NCBI GenBank assembly: GCA_049790315.1
Contig: JBAQYV010000177.1
Span: 1 to 64,000, forward strand
Direction of reading: 5' to 3'
DNA: 64,000 nucleotides
Origin: DASPOJ01 sp049790315
GTDB lineage: Bacteria > Acidobacteriota > Terriglobia > Acidiferrales > UBA7541
This document shows positions 52,409 to 62,211 of the stretch, piece after piece. Within the stretch, counting starts at the first letter, position 1, and each line of letters opens with the position of its first letter. Below the pieces are notes generated by a model that had not been told where the DNA came from, made no database searches, and saw only the letters and a program-made list of their open reading frames with translations. The position numbers were made by a program, and so were the translations under genes.

Positions 52409-55300
52409 TTGACCGCACCTGCGGCCGCGATTAAATACTTTTGTCTGTCTGCTCTGCTCTGGGTGCTGTGCGTCTGCCTACTCGGCGTCGCCGGCGCCTC
52501 CGCACTGCCATTGCCGCAGACCACTCTCGATCAAGAAGCCTCGCCGCAAGTGGCGCCGGGCCAGCCGTACGTTCTGCGAATCGAATTCGACGGCAATCAC
52601 CGCATGCGCACGGACACGCTGAAGGCGCGCATCTTCACGCGCGAGGGCGATCCGTATAAACCCGAAGCTCTGCGCCGCGATTTCCAGGCGCTGTGGAACA
52701 CCGGATATTTCGAGGACATCACGCTCACCGTAGAGGACAGCCCCGATCATCCGGACGGCAAGATCGTGATCTTCACCGTCGCCGAGCGCCCGATCATCCG
52801 CCGCATCGTATATAAGGGCGACAAATCGATCACGGAATCCGACATTCTGGACGCTTTCAAGGACCGCAAAGTCGGCCTGTCGGTTGAAAGCCAGTTCGAT
52901 CCCACGAAGATCAAAAAAGCCCAGGTTGTCATTCAAGAATTGCTCGCGGCGCACGGGCACCAGTTCGCGGTCGTGAAGCCGACATACGAGCGAATCGCCG
53001 CGTCGAACGCGGTTGTGCTGACTTTTAACATCGATGAAGGACCAAAGGTAAAAATCGGCGTGATCGCGTTCGAGGGAAATCACGCATTCTCCAGCGAGAA
53101 ACTCATCCGCTCGATGAAGCACTCGCGTCCCTACGGGATCCCGCTCTACTACTGGGACATTCCGGTGATGAGCAAGACGTTTGATCGTTCGGCGCTCGAT
53201 GAAGACCTCGAAGTCGGCGTGCGCGCGCTCTATCAGGATAACGGCTACTACAAGGTCAATGTGAACAGTCCGGATGTGCAGACCGTGGACATCAATAAAT
53301 CCGGCATCCCCGGGCCTTGGCCCATCGTGGGCAGGAAACACGGAAAGGCCACGAACATCAAGATCACGATTGAAGAAGGCGACCGCTACCGGATGGGCAA
53401 GCTCTACATCCGCAGTTCGGATCCGGAAAAGGGACTCTCTCTCAAGCGGGAGGCTCTGGAGAGAATCTTCCCTCTCCACAAGGGCGATATTTTCAGCGTC
53501 GCCAAAGTTCGCAAAGCGGTTGAGGACTATACCAAGCTCTACGGCCAATTCGGGTTCATCGACTTCACCGCTGAACCGGAAAGCGACGTCAACGACACGA
53601 CAAAGACTGTCGATCTGACGCTCGATTTCGACGAAGGAAAACAATTCTACGTGCGCCGCATCGAATTCGCCGGCAACAGCACCACCCGCGATAAAGTGAT
53701 TCGGCGCGAATTGCTGATCAGCGAAGGCGATCTGTTCAACAACCACTTGTGGGAATTGAGCCTGCTGCGCCTCAATCAGCTCAACTACTTCGACGTAATC
53801 AAGCCGGAAAACGCCGAGATCAAGCGCGACACGAAAAATGGCACCGTGGACATCCTGCTGAAGCTCAAGGAAAAGGGGAAACAGTCCATCAGCCTCACCG
53901 GCGGCGTCAGCGGCATCGAGGGCGAATTCCTCGGCCTGACCTACCAGACCAACAATTTCCTGGGGCTGGGCGAAACGCTGACTTTCACCACGCAGTTCGG
54001 CTCGATTCAGCGGAATTTCCAATTCGGCTTCACGGAGCCTTATCTGTTCCAGAAGCCCATCACCAGCGGCTTCACCATCTTCGACAGTCGATACAATTTC
54101 AATGAAGCGCAAGAAACTTCGTTGCTGTATGGAGAGAAGATCACCCTCAGTCCGGACATCGCGCAGAATTACAATCAGGACAGCAAGGGGTTCACCGCAT
54201 TCGTCAGCTACCCGCTGAAAAAATTGTCGTTGTTCTCGCGCCTCGGTCTCGTCTATGGATATACCGACACGGATATCCAGGCCTTCAGCACGGCTTCTCA
54301 ATTACTCTTCGAGGCGCTGCAATTCCAGTCGATCGCCGGTCCTTCGGCGTTGAACGGAATCCACGCGAGCAAGATTTCGCCCACGCTCACCTACTCGCGT
54401 TTGCAGGGATCGCAACTGAATCCCACCGGCGGCAAAACATTTTTCGCTTCGGTTGCCTACAACGGCGGGCCATTGCTCCGCGGCAACGTGGACGAGGTCT
54501 CTACAACGTTCAACATGACCTACTTCCACAGGGCCAGACCCCGTCGCAACGTGATTGCAGTCCGTTTCTTGGGCTCGTTCATCACCGGGTACGACGGTCG
54601 CGAGGTCACGCCGTATGACCGAACCTATCTGGGCGGCGAGGACAATCTGCGCGGCTTTGACGTGCGCACGGTCACACCCGTCGTATTTATCCCCACGGTA
54701 ACCACGCAGTCGTTCTCGTTCTTCGATCCCACTGTGCTCAACAGCGGCGGCTCGCCGACCCAGCGTACGATCTCAATTCCGGCGCTCATCTATCAAACGG
54801 CATTTCCTGGCGGAGACACCGAGGGTGTCACGAATCTCGAATATCGAATCCCGATCGCCGGACCCGTCTGGATGGACATCTTCACCGACGCCGGCGCCAC
54901 GGGTATATTGCGCCCTTCGGAATTGGCGTTGGCTGCGAGCGGAGTTGAAGAGGATAATTCTGTGTTTCCGGGCGCCGTCACTTCCGCGCAGTTGAACGTA
55001 TTGCAGGGAACGAATTTCAAGCTCCGCGCGTCCGCGGGCATCGAATTCGTCGCGAATCTGCCGATCATTAATGCGCCGGTGCGGCTCTATTGGGCCTACA
55101 ACTTCGAGCGCTTGGATAAAACGCTGATCGCGCCGGAGGACCGGTTCGACGTAACTCAGAATTTGCTGTCGTCGCTGCCGCCCGGCGTCTACACCACCCA
55201 GATTCTTCCTCAAATCAACAACGCGATAGCCAATCCGCAACTCACTCAGTTTTTCGATCCGGTTAAGGTCATCCGGCTGACGGTGAGCCGGACGTTCTGA
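52409..55300 (+). CDS. bamA: Outer-membrane assembly protein BamA (Omp85 family)
   Basis: I prefer the TTG at 52409, since GGGGGAAGG ends 5 bases before it; TTG at 52388 is the alternative. The 963-residue product has a signal peptide (to about residue 36), tandem POTRA domains (about 55-430, each with RIEFDGNHRMRTDTLKARIF-like starts) and a C-terminal beta-barrel. The barrel carries the family motif RGFDVRT (the RGF of the lid loop L6) and ends RLTVSRTF with the terminal Phe recognised by BamA itself. It inserts outer-membrane proteins. Confidence 0.92.
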   Translation: MTAPAAAIKYFCLSALLWVLCVCLLGVAGASALPLPQTTLDQEASPQVAPGQPYVLRIEFDGNHRMRTDTLKARIFTREGDPYKPEALRRDFQALWNTGYFEDITLTVEDSPDHPDGKIVIFTVAERPIIRRIVYKGDKSITESDILDAFKDRKVGLSVESQFDPTKIKKAQVVIQELLAAHGHQFAVVKPTYERIAASNAVVLTFNIDEGPKVKIGVIAFEGNHAFSSEKLIRSMKHSRPYGIPLYYWDIPVMSKTFDRSALDEDLEVGVRALYQDNGYYKVNVNSPDVQTVDINKSGIPGPWPIVGRKHGKATNIKITIEEGDRYRMGKLYIRSSDPEKGLSLKREALERIFPLHKGDIFSVAKVRKAVEDYTKLYGQFGFIDFTAEPESDVNDTTKTVDLTLDFDEGKQFYVRRIEFAGNSTTRDKVIRRELLISEGDLFNNHLWELSLLRLNQLNYFDVIKPENAEIKRDTKNGTVDILLKLKEKGKQSISLTGGVSGIEGEFLGLTYQTNNFLGLGETLTFTTQFGSIQRNFQFGFTEPYLFQKPITSGFTIFDSRYNFNEAQETSLLYGEKITLSPDIAQNYNQDSKGFTAFVSYPLKKLSLFSRLGLVYGYTDTDIQAFSTASQLLFEALQFQSIAGPSALNGIHASKISPTLTYSRLQGSQLNPTGGKTFFASVAYNGGPLLRGNVDEVSTTFNMTYFHRARPRRNVIAVRFLGSFITGYDGREVTPYDRTYLGGEDNLRGFDVRTVTPVVFIPTVTTQSFSFFDPTVLNSGGSPTQRTISIPALIYQTAFPGGDTEGVTNLEYRIPIAGPVWMDIFTDAGATGILRPSELALAASGVEEDNSVFPGAVTSAQLNVLQGTNFKLRASAGIEFVANLPIINAPVRLYWAYNFERLDKTLIAPEDRFDVTQNLLSSLPPGVYTTQILPQINNAIANPQLTQFFDPVKVIRLTVSRTF

Positions 55301-55386
55301 GCATCGATCATGCGGGCGCGCGGAGAAACGAAATGGCGGCAAGGGGCGGCATGGAGAGCTTAAAAAGAGTTGGAGGCACGGGAATC

Positions 55387-58300
55387 ATGAAGTCACACAA
55401 ATTCTGGTTTGCGCTGAGCTGGTTATGCGCGGCGATCACGCTGGGATGCAACAGCACGCCTACGAACGTCGTGGTCACGCTGAGCCAGACCACTGCCACC
55501 GTGGTCCTCAATGCCCAACAGCAATTTAGCGCCACCGTTACGGGAACCACAAATGCTAACGTCACTTGGGAAGTCACGGGGGCAACGGGCGGAGCCGTGA
55601 CGGGCGGAAACACCACCATCGGCACGGTAGATACCACCGGCCTCTATACCGCACCCAGCGTCCTTCCCTGCACTCCCACGGCGACGGCCCCGTGCGAGGT
55701 GACGGTTACCGCGGTTTCGGCAGCAGACTCGTCGGCCACGGCCGCGGCGACGGTCACGCTCAGTTCCGGTATTACTATTTCGGTGTCGCCATCAATTGCC
55801 ACGGTCGGCACGCAGGAAACCTATCCCTTCGTCGCAACTGTGACGGGCACGACCAATACCGCCGTCGTTTGGTGCGTCATTATCGATAACTCGAGCGGAA
55901 CGCCGACTTGCACCCCCGGCACGAGCAACAATAACGGATCCATTGGCGAGAACACTGGAACGTATACGGCGCCGCCGTTCGCGCCGTCAGGCGCGGTCAC
56001 CATCACGGCAACCTCTGTCCAGGATCCGTCCGTGAACGCCTCGGCCACCGTCACCGTCATCACCGCGGTCAATCCGACTGTGAGCGCCATTAGTCCAAAT
56101 ACAGCACCGCAAGGTCAAACTTTTGAGGATGTTTATATCATCGGAACGAATTTTATCTCGACTACGGCCGTGCTTGTGAACGGCACGCCGTTGCCCGCGT
56201 TCAACAATGGCGTTCAGAGCGTCGAGCTGCCAAACCCGACCTTCGCATCCACGGGCTCGACCGGCACGGCCTCGGGTGAAACCACCTCGCTCCGGGCCCG
56301 CATCCCGGACTTTATGCTTACGGTTGCACCGGTGCCTCCAGCCACCACGAGCACACTCACGATTTCGGTCGAACGCCAGGGCGGCACGCCGCAATCCTGC
56401 CCCACCGTCACACTGTGCCAAATCGCGGTGACCCCGGTACGGCCCGCCATCGCGGGACCATCGCCTGACAGTGTGCTGCAGGGATCCGCCGGAAGCCTCA
56501 ATTTCAATGTCGACGGCGGCTATTTCGGTACGAATGCCAGCCCGATTGTTACGGGGAAATTCAATGGAACAGCCCATACCACCATGGTCAATCCATCCCT
56601 GAATCCTGTCGACAGTGGCCGGCAGTTGACCGTGGTTGTCGGCGGCGCTCTCAATTCGTCCGACCTGAGCACGCCTGGCCTTTATCCGATCACTATCCAA
56701 AATAACGCTGAGCCGCAGCAAGTGGCTTCGGCGAATTTGGCGGTTCGTCCGGCGTACAGTCCTCCAGCGTCCTCGATTTCCACGATCACCGATACTGTGG
56801 TGACGTTGCCGGGCACAAAGCCCTCGGCCGTTGCCATCGACACGTCGACAGCGCTCGCCGTTGTGGTCAACACGGGATCGAACGACGTCACCCTCGTCGA
56901 TTTGTCGTCAGGCACTCCCACCGTTGTGGTGCCCTCACTCTGCACTGTGCCACCCACATCGGGCACCACGTGCCCGACGACGGGACCCACTGGCGTTGCG
57001 GTTGACAACATCCGGCATATCGCTTTGGTCGCAAATAACACCGCCGTACCGCCCAGCGTCTCCGTGATCAACCTCACCACGCGCGCTGTGACTTCGGTCA
57101 TCAATACCAGCGCGATCATCACAGCCACGAACGTTACAGCGCGCCCGTTTTCGGTTGGCATCAACCCCTCGACCGGACACGCCATCCTGGCCTTTCAAGC
57201 CACCAACGTCGCGGCGCTGATTGACCTCACCCAGAATCCGCCGGCGATCACCGGCGTCGTCAACGCCAGCACGGGTTCCAGCCCACAGATCGCCGTCGAT
57301 TCGGAACTGGATTGGGCGATCATCACGCCGGGTGGTTTGGGCGCGATGACGCTGGTGAACCTGAGCCGCCAGAGCACCAACGCGATCGCTACCGCCGCCA
57401 ATTCAGGAGCGGTGCGCACGGCCGGCACCGTCACGATCACCACCACTACGACACAATTCCTACAGCCGGGCGAACCCGTGCTGATTGAAGGCGTCGCCGA
57501 TTCCAGCTTTGACGGAACCTACAGCGTCGTCTCCGTGACATCGGATACGACCTTCACGTACACCGAGAATGACACCACGAATTCAACAAGTGGCGGTGGT
57601 TCGATCACTTACGCCGCCCCCGTGGCCACACTGTCGGTAAGCACGACCGTCCAGGGCGTATCCTTTAACCCTGAAACGCATTCCGCGATTCTGACCGATC
57701 CGATTAACGGCGGCGAAGGCGCTCTCGTGTACAGCGCGTTCGATCAGACCTCCAAACCGATCTCCCTTCAGGCCGGATATGTTGCTTCCGCTTTCAACCA
57801 GCTCACCAACACCGGAGTTATCGTCAATAACTTCCTGAATCAGGCCCTGATCATTGATCCGACCCAGCCGACCGCGGTCCAGGAGCTCACCTCAGACCTG
57901 AATGCACCCGTGGCTGTAGCCTGCGATCCGATCACGAATCAATTCATGATCATCAACCAGGGCAGCGGTACCGCCGCGGTCTATTCGCTGGGTACGGTTC
58001 GCCCGCTTCAAATCACGGAACTCAGTCCGGAGGTCTACAATCTCACCTCCTCGCTCACTTCCCCGGCTGTGCCCTCATCGCAGACCTTGACGATCGTCGG
58101 AGGCGGATTTGATTCCTCGTCGGTGGCGCGGCTCGACGGCATTCCGCTGCCCACCAGCGTTACCTCCAGCCGCAGCATGACAGTGTCGGTTCCCGCGGCA
58201 ATGCTTTCGAGCCCGCGCCGCTTCGCGCTCGACGTCCTGAATCCAGGTCCCGCTGTCTCGAATGCCGAAGATTTCAGCGTGACGCAAACCGTGGACCTCA

Positions 58301-59172
58301 CCAATCCCGGCTGCATCAATCCCGCTCCCGACGGAGTGGCCGTCGATCCGCAAAATAACGTAGCCGTGGTCACCCTCAATGGCTGCAACTCCGTGGCCGT
58401 CGTCAATCTCTCGAACGGAATGGGCAGCATCGTGTCCGTTGGACAATCCCCGGCCGGAGTGGCCGTTTTGCCCAACGTCCACCTCGCGGCAGTGGCAAAC
58501 ACCGGAAGCAACAATGTCAGTATCGTTGATACAATCGGCCTCGATGTTACGAATACGGAGACGGTAGGCGCGGGACCGCTCGGTGTCGCCGCCGACCAGA
58601 ACACCGAAGAGGTGGCGGTTGCCTGCAGTCAGGCCAATACCGTGAATCTTTTCAATGCCGTTACGCCGGGATCTGCCAGCAGCATCACCGCCGATCAATT
58701 TCCGTACGGCGTTGCCATCGATCCGGTGGCCAATCTGGTGGCCTCGGCCAACGCCGTTGGCAATGACCTGACCGTGGCCGATGCCACGTTGGTCTCGCCG
58801 ACGATCACGTTCTCCAACATGCAACAGCCGACGGGCGTAATCTACGATCCGATCGGTTATCAATTCCTGGTCAGTTCGAGTTTGAGCAACCAGATTTTCG
58901 TGGCATCGGCGATCAGCCAGCAGTCCACGGCGTTTTCCGTGGGCATCAATCCGACTTCGATCGCATACAATCCGTTCTCGAGCACCCTTGTCAGCACGAA
59001 TACGGAGAGCGGCACGATGACGGTGGTCGACTTGCTTGCCCGGCAAATTCGTGCCGTGCTCTCGGTGAACTCCGGTTCGCAGTTCTCGGTTGATATTCAT
59101 CCGTGGACCAACGTGGCAGCCGTCGCCGACACGCCCGACAACAAGCTTGTCTTTATACCGCTGCCTCACTGA
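55387..59172 (+). CDS. Very large lipoprotein with Ig-like, IPT/TIG and YVTN-type beta-propeller repeats
   Basis: The ATG at 55387 follows GGAGG at 55372-55376. The 1261-residue protein has a lipobox leader (SWLCAAITLGC, Cys at about residue 21), then Ser/Thr-rich Ig-like repeats (VTLSQTTATVVLNAQQQFSA). IPT/TIG-like modules follow (PTVSAISPNTAPQGQTFEDV), then a long propeller region with repeats like VAVDPQNNVAVVTLNGCNSV and VGQSPAGVAVLPNVHLAAVA. It should be a surface or periplasmic lipoprotein for binding or scaffold duty; no enzyme motif is seen. It sits between bamA and skp. Confidence 0.8.
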   Translation: MKSHKFWFALSWLCAAITLGCNSTPTNVVVTLSQTTATVVLNAQQQFSATVTGTTNANVTWEVTGATGGAVTGGNTTIGTVDTTGLYTAPSVLPCTPTATAPCEVTVTAVSAADSSATAAATVTLSSGITISVSPSIATVGTQETYPFVATVTGTTNTAVVWCVIIDNSSGTPTCTPGTSNNNGSIGENTGTYTAPPFAPSGAVTITATSVQDPSVNASATVTVITAVNPTVSAISPNTAPQGQTFEDVYIIGTNFISTTAVLVNGTPLPAFNNGVQSVELPNPTFASTGSTGTASGETTSLRARIPDFMLTVAPVPPATTSTLTISVERQGGTPQSCPTVTLCQIAVTPVRPAIAGPSPDSVLQGSAGSLNFNVDGGYFGTNASPIVTGKFNGTAHTTMVNPSLNPVDSGRQLTVVVGGALNSSDLSTPGLYPITIQNNAEPQQVASANLAVRPAYSPPASSISTITDTVVTLPGTKPSAVAIDTSTALAVVVNTGSNDVTLVDLSSGTPTVVVPSLCTVPPTSGTTCPTTGPTGVAVDNIRHIALVANNTAVPPSVSVINLTTRAVTSVINTSAIITATNVTARPFSVGINPSTGHAILAFQATNVAALIDLTQNPPAITGVVNASTGSSPQIAVDSELDWAIITPGGLGAMTLVNLSRQSTNAIATAANSGAVRTAGTVTITTTTTQFLQPGEPVLIEGVADSSFDGTYSVVSVTSDTTFTYTENDTTNSTSGGGSITYAAPVATLSVSTTVQGVSFNPETHSAILTDPINGGEGALVYSAFDQTSKPISLQAGYVASAFNQLTNTGVIVNNFLNQALIIDPTQPTAVQELTSDLNAPVAVACDPITNQFMIINQGSGTAAVYSLGTVRPLQITELSPEVYNLTSSLTSPAVPSSQTLTIVGGGFDSSSVARLDGIPLPTSVTSSRSMTVSVPAAMLSSPRRFALDVLNPGPAVSNAEDFSVTQTVDLTNPGCINPAPDGVAVDPQNNVAVVTLNGCNSVAVVNLSNGMGSIVSVGQSPAGVAVLPNVHLAAVANTGSNNVSIVDTIGLDVTNTETVGAGPLGVAADQNTEEVAVACSQANTVNLFNAVTPGSASSITADQFPYGVAIDPVANLVASANAVGNDLTVADATLVSPTITFSNMQQPTGVIYDPIGYQFLVSSSLSNQIFVASAISQQSTAFSVGINPTSIAYNPFSSTLVSTNTESGTMTVVDLLARQIRAVLSVNSGSQFSVDIHPWTNVAAVADTPDNKLVFIPLPH

Positions 59173-59251
59173 TCTGTGCGCGCAGGCGGTGGTTCGCGCC
59201 GGCTGATGGCCTGCGGGCGGCAGCCGGAGTTTGGCAAGACTGGATTTCGGG

Positions 59252-59281
59252 TTGACGCCCGGAAACGGTGACACCTATAAT
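59252..59281 (+). promoter_or_regulatory. Near-consensus sigma70 promoter for skp/ompH
   Basis: TTGACG (59252-59257), an 18-base spacer and a perfect TATAAT (59276-59281) lie 38 bases before the ATG at 59320. The chaperone gene can therefore be transcribed separately from bamA and the lipoprotein gene. Confidence 0.7.
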
Positions 59282-59319
59282 CGGCGATTTGTGACTCGTC
59301 GAAAGAATAAGGAGTGAGA

Positions 59320-59955
59320 ATGAACGTAAACTTTTCCTTGAAGCACGTGCCGGCAGCCCTTCTAGTTGTTTTCCTGTCCGCCGCGGGGGCCTGGGCCCAG
59401 GGCGGCGCGGCTCCGGCTGCAACCGCACCGGTGAAAATCGTAGCGCTCAGTGTGCAGGGCGCGATTGCGGCTACGGCCGAAGGCAAGGAAGCCGCGATCG
59501 AGCTGCAATCGAAATTCGCCCCGAAGCAGACTGAATTGCAAAACATGCAGAAGAGCATCGAAGATATCCAGAACCGCCTGCAAAACGGAGCTGCTACGCT
59601 GAGCGACGAAGAAAAAGCCACCTTGCAGCGCCAGCTCGACTTGCAAGGCCGCGAGTTCCAGCGTCGTCAGGATGACGCGCAGGAAGAACTGAACGCAGCC
59701 CAGCAGGACATCGTCGATCGCATCGGCCGAAAGATGCTCGACGTCGTGGATCGCTACGCTCGAGAAAACGGCATCGCGATCGTGCTCGATTCATCCACGC
59801 AAGGCGGTCCGCTTCTCTACAGGGCGCCTCAGTCGGACATCACCGCCGACATCGTTCATCTTTACGACCAGGCTTATCCCGTGAAGCCCACGGCCGCAGC
59901 GGCGCCGGCTACTCACGCTCCCGCTCCGAAGCCGGCGACACCGCCGCAACGATAA
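59320..59955 (+). CDS. OmpH/Skp-family periplasmic chaperone
   Basis: AAGGAG at 59309-59314 supports the ATG at 59320. The 211-residue product has a signal peptide ending AWAQ, then VKIVALSVQGAIAATAEGKE as the core strand, and a long coiled-coil arm (about 60-135, LQNMQKSIEDIQNRLQNGAA and ATLQRQLDLQGREFQRRQDD). IVLDSSTQGGPLLY closes the body, and the tail is Ala/Pro-rich. Skp holds unfolded outer-membrane proteins for BamA. The bamA neighbourhood fits. Confidence 0.9.
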   Translation: MNVNFSLKHVPAALLVVFLSAAGAWAQGGAAPAATAPVKIVALSVQGAIAATAEGKEAAIELQSKFAPKQTELQNMQKSIEDIQNRLQNGAATLSDEEKATLQRQLDLQGREFQRRQDDAQEELNAAQQDIVDRIGRKMLDVVDRYARENGIAIVLDSSTQGGPLLYRAPQSDITADIVHLYDQAYPVKPTAAAAPATHAPAPKPATPPQR

Positions 59956-60148
59956 GCGGTATAACTGAACCATGCCTGCCCCCGGGCTCTTTTTGTAAGG
60001 CCGGGGTGTATGCGCCGGGCGCGCCGCAACACGGGCGCGGTCCGGCCAGCGGCAAAACGCGGCCTCTGCGCCGGGCCTAGGCAGAAGTTCCAAACGCAGC
60101 TACAATGTTTTGGCCTTCCCAAGCGGATTTCCACAAAGGATTCAGGGC

Positions 60149-60832
60149 GTGGAACCGATACTCGTCACCGAGAATCTTTGGAAAATTCATCACGCGGGCA
60201 AGCTCGAAGTGCCCGCTCTGCGTGGGGTGAATCTCCAGGTGATGCAGGGTGAATCGGTGGCTGTAATGGGCCCGTCGGGTTGCGGTAAATCGACGCTGCT
60301 GCACGTGCTCGGCGGTTTAGCACGCGCCACCCGTGGCAAAGTCCTGGTCGATGGCAACGACCTTGCCATGATGAGCGACGCCGAACGCACCAAACTCCGC
60401 CGGCACAAGATCGGTTTCGTTTTCCAGCGCTTCAATCTTCTGCCTACGCTCGATGCTCGCGGCAATATCGCCATCGCCCAGCACATTTACGGCGATGGAT
60501 TCGATCCGCATCGCTTTGAAATCGTCACAACGATGCTCGGCCTCTCCGGGCGCCTCGACCATCGTCCTTCTGAGCTTTCCGGCGGCGAGCAACAACGCGT
60601 GGCCATTGCCCGGGCCATCATCAATGAGCCCAAAATCGTGCTTGCCGACGAGCCCACGGGCAATCTTGACACCGAAAATTCTCAAGCCGTGCTTGCCATG
60701 CTCCGCCACTTGAACAAGGAACTCGGCCAAACGATCATCATGATCACGCACAATCCGGAAGCCACCGCGCACTCCGACCGTATCGTGCACATGCGCGATG
60801 GCGTGATCGTGGATGGCGTTTCCGCCGCGTGA
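60149..60832 (+). CDS. MacB/LolD-family ABC ATPase (second copy, no permease nearby)
   Basis: The GTG at 60149 has AAAGGA eight bases upstream; a TTG at 60110 is possible. The 227-residue ATPase has Walker A GPSGCGKSTLLHVLGGLAR, signature LSGGEQQRVAIARAI, Walker B IVLADEPTGNLDTENS and the H-loop MITHNPEATAHS. It is a lipoprotein-release or macrolide-export type ATPase. No permease gene is in reach, so its partner is encoded elsewhere or is the permease at 47482. It is followed 4 bases later by a small membrane protein gene. Confidence 0.9.
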   Translation: MEPILVTENLWKIHHAGKLEVPALRGVNLQVMQGESVAVMGPSGCGKSTLLHVLGGLARATRGKVLVDGNDLAMMSDAERTKLRRHKIGFVFQRFNLLPTLDARGNIAIAQHIYGDGFDPHRFEIVTTMLGLSGRLDHRPSELSGGEQQRVAIARAIINEPKIVLADEPTGNLDTENSQAVLAMLRHLNKELGQTIIMITHNPEATAHSDRIVHMRDGVIVDGVSAA

Positions 60833-60836
60833 AGCC

Positions 60837-61232
60837 ATGCGCACGATTGGGCGCATACTATCTCGCATAGCGTTCTGGTCGTACGAGCGCGGCACGTGGC
60901 CCTATGACGTCGCCGTTGCCGCGATCGTGCTCTTCGTCCTGCTGTCTCCGCGCTCTTGGTTTCACGATCAGCCTGCCTTCGGCCCGCCCTCCTCTCAAAC
61001 GCTCATCGTGCTTGAATCCGCCGGTGGCGCCGGCAACACGCAAACCTACAGCGTGGACGCGCGCCTGCTGGCTTCGCCGATCCGCACGCCGGAACTCGAG
61101 CACGATCTGCACGATGCCATGCGCAAAAACACGGAGAGTCTCCGGCACGGCAATTTTCACATCCTGCGCATCGAGCCGATCCGCGGGCAGGACGACACTG
61201 TCATTTCCTACGAGGTCACCATCTCTCCCTGA
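60837..61232 (+). CDS. Small membrane-anchored protein, unknown function
   Basis: The product has 131 residues: one transmembrane helix (about 24-40, YDVAVAAIVLFVLLS) and an extracytoplasmic domain of about 85 residues with a strand-helix-strand look (QTLIVLESAGGAGN, then HGNFHILRIEPIRGQDDTV). I recognise no family. The ATG at 60837 lies 4 bases after the ATPase stop, so it is probably co-transcribed and may be a partner. An upstream start at 60813 would overlap the ATPase gene. Confidence 0.6.
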   Translation: MRTIGRILSRIAFWSYERGTWPYDVAVAAIVLFVLLSPRSWFHDQPAFGPPSSQTLIVLESAGGAGNTQTYSVDARLLASPIRTPELEHDLHDAMRKNTESLRHGNFHILRIEPIRGQDDTVISYEVTISP

Positions 61233-61354
61233 GCCCGTGTGCGTGCCCGCAACACGATGTTTCGCCGGTTGTAACTGGCTCGAAGTGCGGCGCATCTTAC
61301 TCATGTGCGTTGTGCTAGGATGCCCAAGCGGCTTGGCGCGCGCGCGGAAGCGCG

Positions 61355-62104
61355 ATGAAGCGCAAGAATGGCGAGGAATCTTTGAATTTATCGCGGCCCC
61401 ATCGGTATATTTGCGCGGCGCTCATCGCGACAGCCGCCGTCTGTTTGGCAGCGGCGGGGCTCGCGCGCGCAAAAAGCGCGCCACAGCAGCAAATGACGCT
61501 CGACGCCGTGTTGCGCCAGCTCGACGCGCAGTCCAGTGACTTCACGAGTTTGACCGCGGACATCGAGCGCACCAAAGTCACCGTCGTCGTGGACGACAAA
61601 TCCGTCGAGAGTGGAAAGATTTATATCCGCAAGGACGAAAAAATGCGGATCGATATGACGAGCCCCGACCCGCGCACAATTCTTCGCTATGGCGACACGG
61701 TGGATATTTACACTCCCAAGATCAATCAAGTCGACGAATACAACCTCGGCAAACACAAAGAAGTGGTGGATCAATTCACGCTGCTCGGATTCGGCACCTC
61801 GGGCGCCGATCTGAAAAAACACTATGACATCACTCTGCAGGGCGAAGACACGCTGGATAATCGCAAGGTGGTGATGCTCGAATTAACGCCGAAATCTTCC
61901 GACGTGCGCAACCAGATCTCCAAAGTTCAAATCTGGTTCGATGAATCCACCTGGCTGCCCGCGCAACAGAAGTTTTTTGAGACTGGTTCAGGAGATTATT
62001 TCACCACACGATATACGAACGTCGCTCGCAACATCCGCATTCCCGACTCGCGCTTTCGCCCCCAATGGCCAAAGGGAGTCACCAAGGTTAAGCAAGACGG
62101 TTAA
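61355..62104 (+). CDS. LolA-like outer-membrane lipoprotein carrier
   Basis: The 249-residue product has a signal peptide or anchor (to about residue 45) and an incomplete beta-barrel fold of the LolA/LolB type. Examples are DFTSLTADIERTKVTVVVDD, GKIYIRKDEKMRIDMTSPD, TVDIYTPKINQVDEYNLGKH and a late FDESTWLPAQQKFFETGSGD. LolA carries lipoproteins across the periplasm after LolCDE releases them. The ABC ATPase upstream fits that pathway. Many LolA-like proteins serve other lipids, so the cargo is inference. Confidence 0.8.
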   Translation: MKRKNGEESLNLSRPHRYICAALIATAAVCLAAAGLARAKSAPQQQMTLDAVLRQLDAQSSDFTSLTADIERTKVTVVVDDKSVESGKIYIRKDEKMRIDMTSPDPRTILRYGDTVDIYTPKINQVDEYNLGKHKEVVDQFTLLGFGTSGADLKKHYDITLQGEDTLDNRKVVMLELTPKSSDVRNQISKVQIWFDESTWLPAQQKFFETGSGDYFTTRYTNVARNIRIPDSRFRPQWPKGVTKVKQDG

Positions 62105-62211
62105 TTCTTAATTCTTCGATTCAGTCCCGAACAGTCACAACCAAGTTGCCGCGCTGATTTCTCTGAGCAAACGTTCGTTCTCCGGATTCTTCTTGCCGCG
62201 CGCGGCGCGCT

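Noticed and set aside
52478..54301. 607-codon open frame on the minus strand opposite bamA
   Set aside because: No start context or family signature is present, and it mirrors the POTRA/barrel coding sequence.
58075..59274. 399-codon open frame on the minus strand opposite the giant lipoprotein gene
   Set aside because: The composition is Arg/Gly/His-rich and repetitive, and the plus strand gives a clean propeller protein.
59974..59995. GCCC-CC-GGGC followed by five T bases after skp, terminator-like
   Set aside because: The loop would have only two bases and the stem four, too small to trust.
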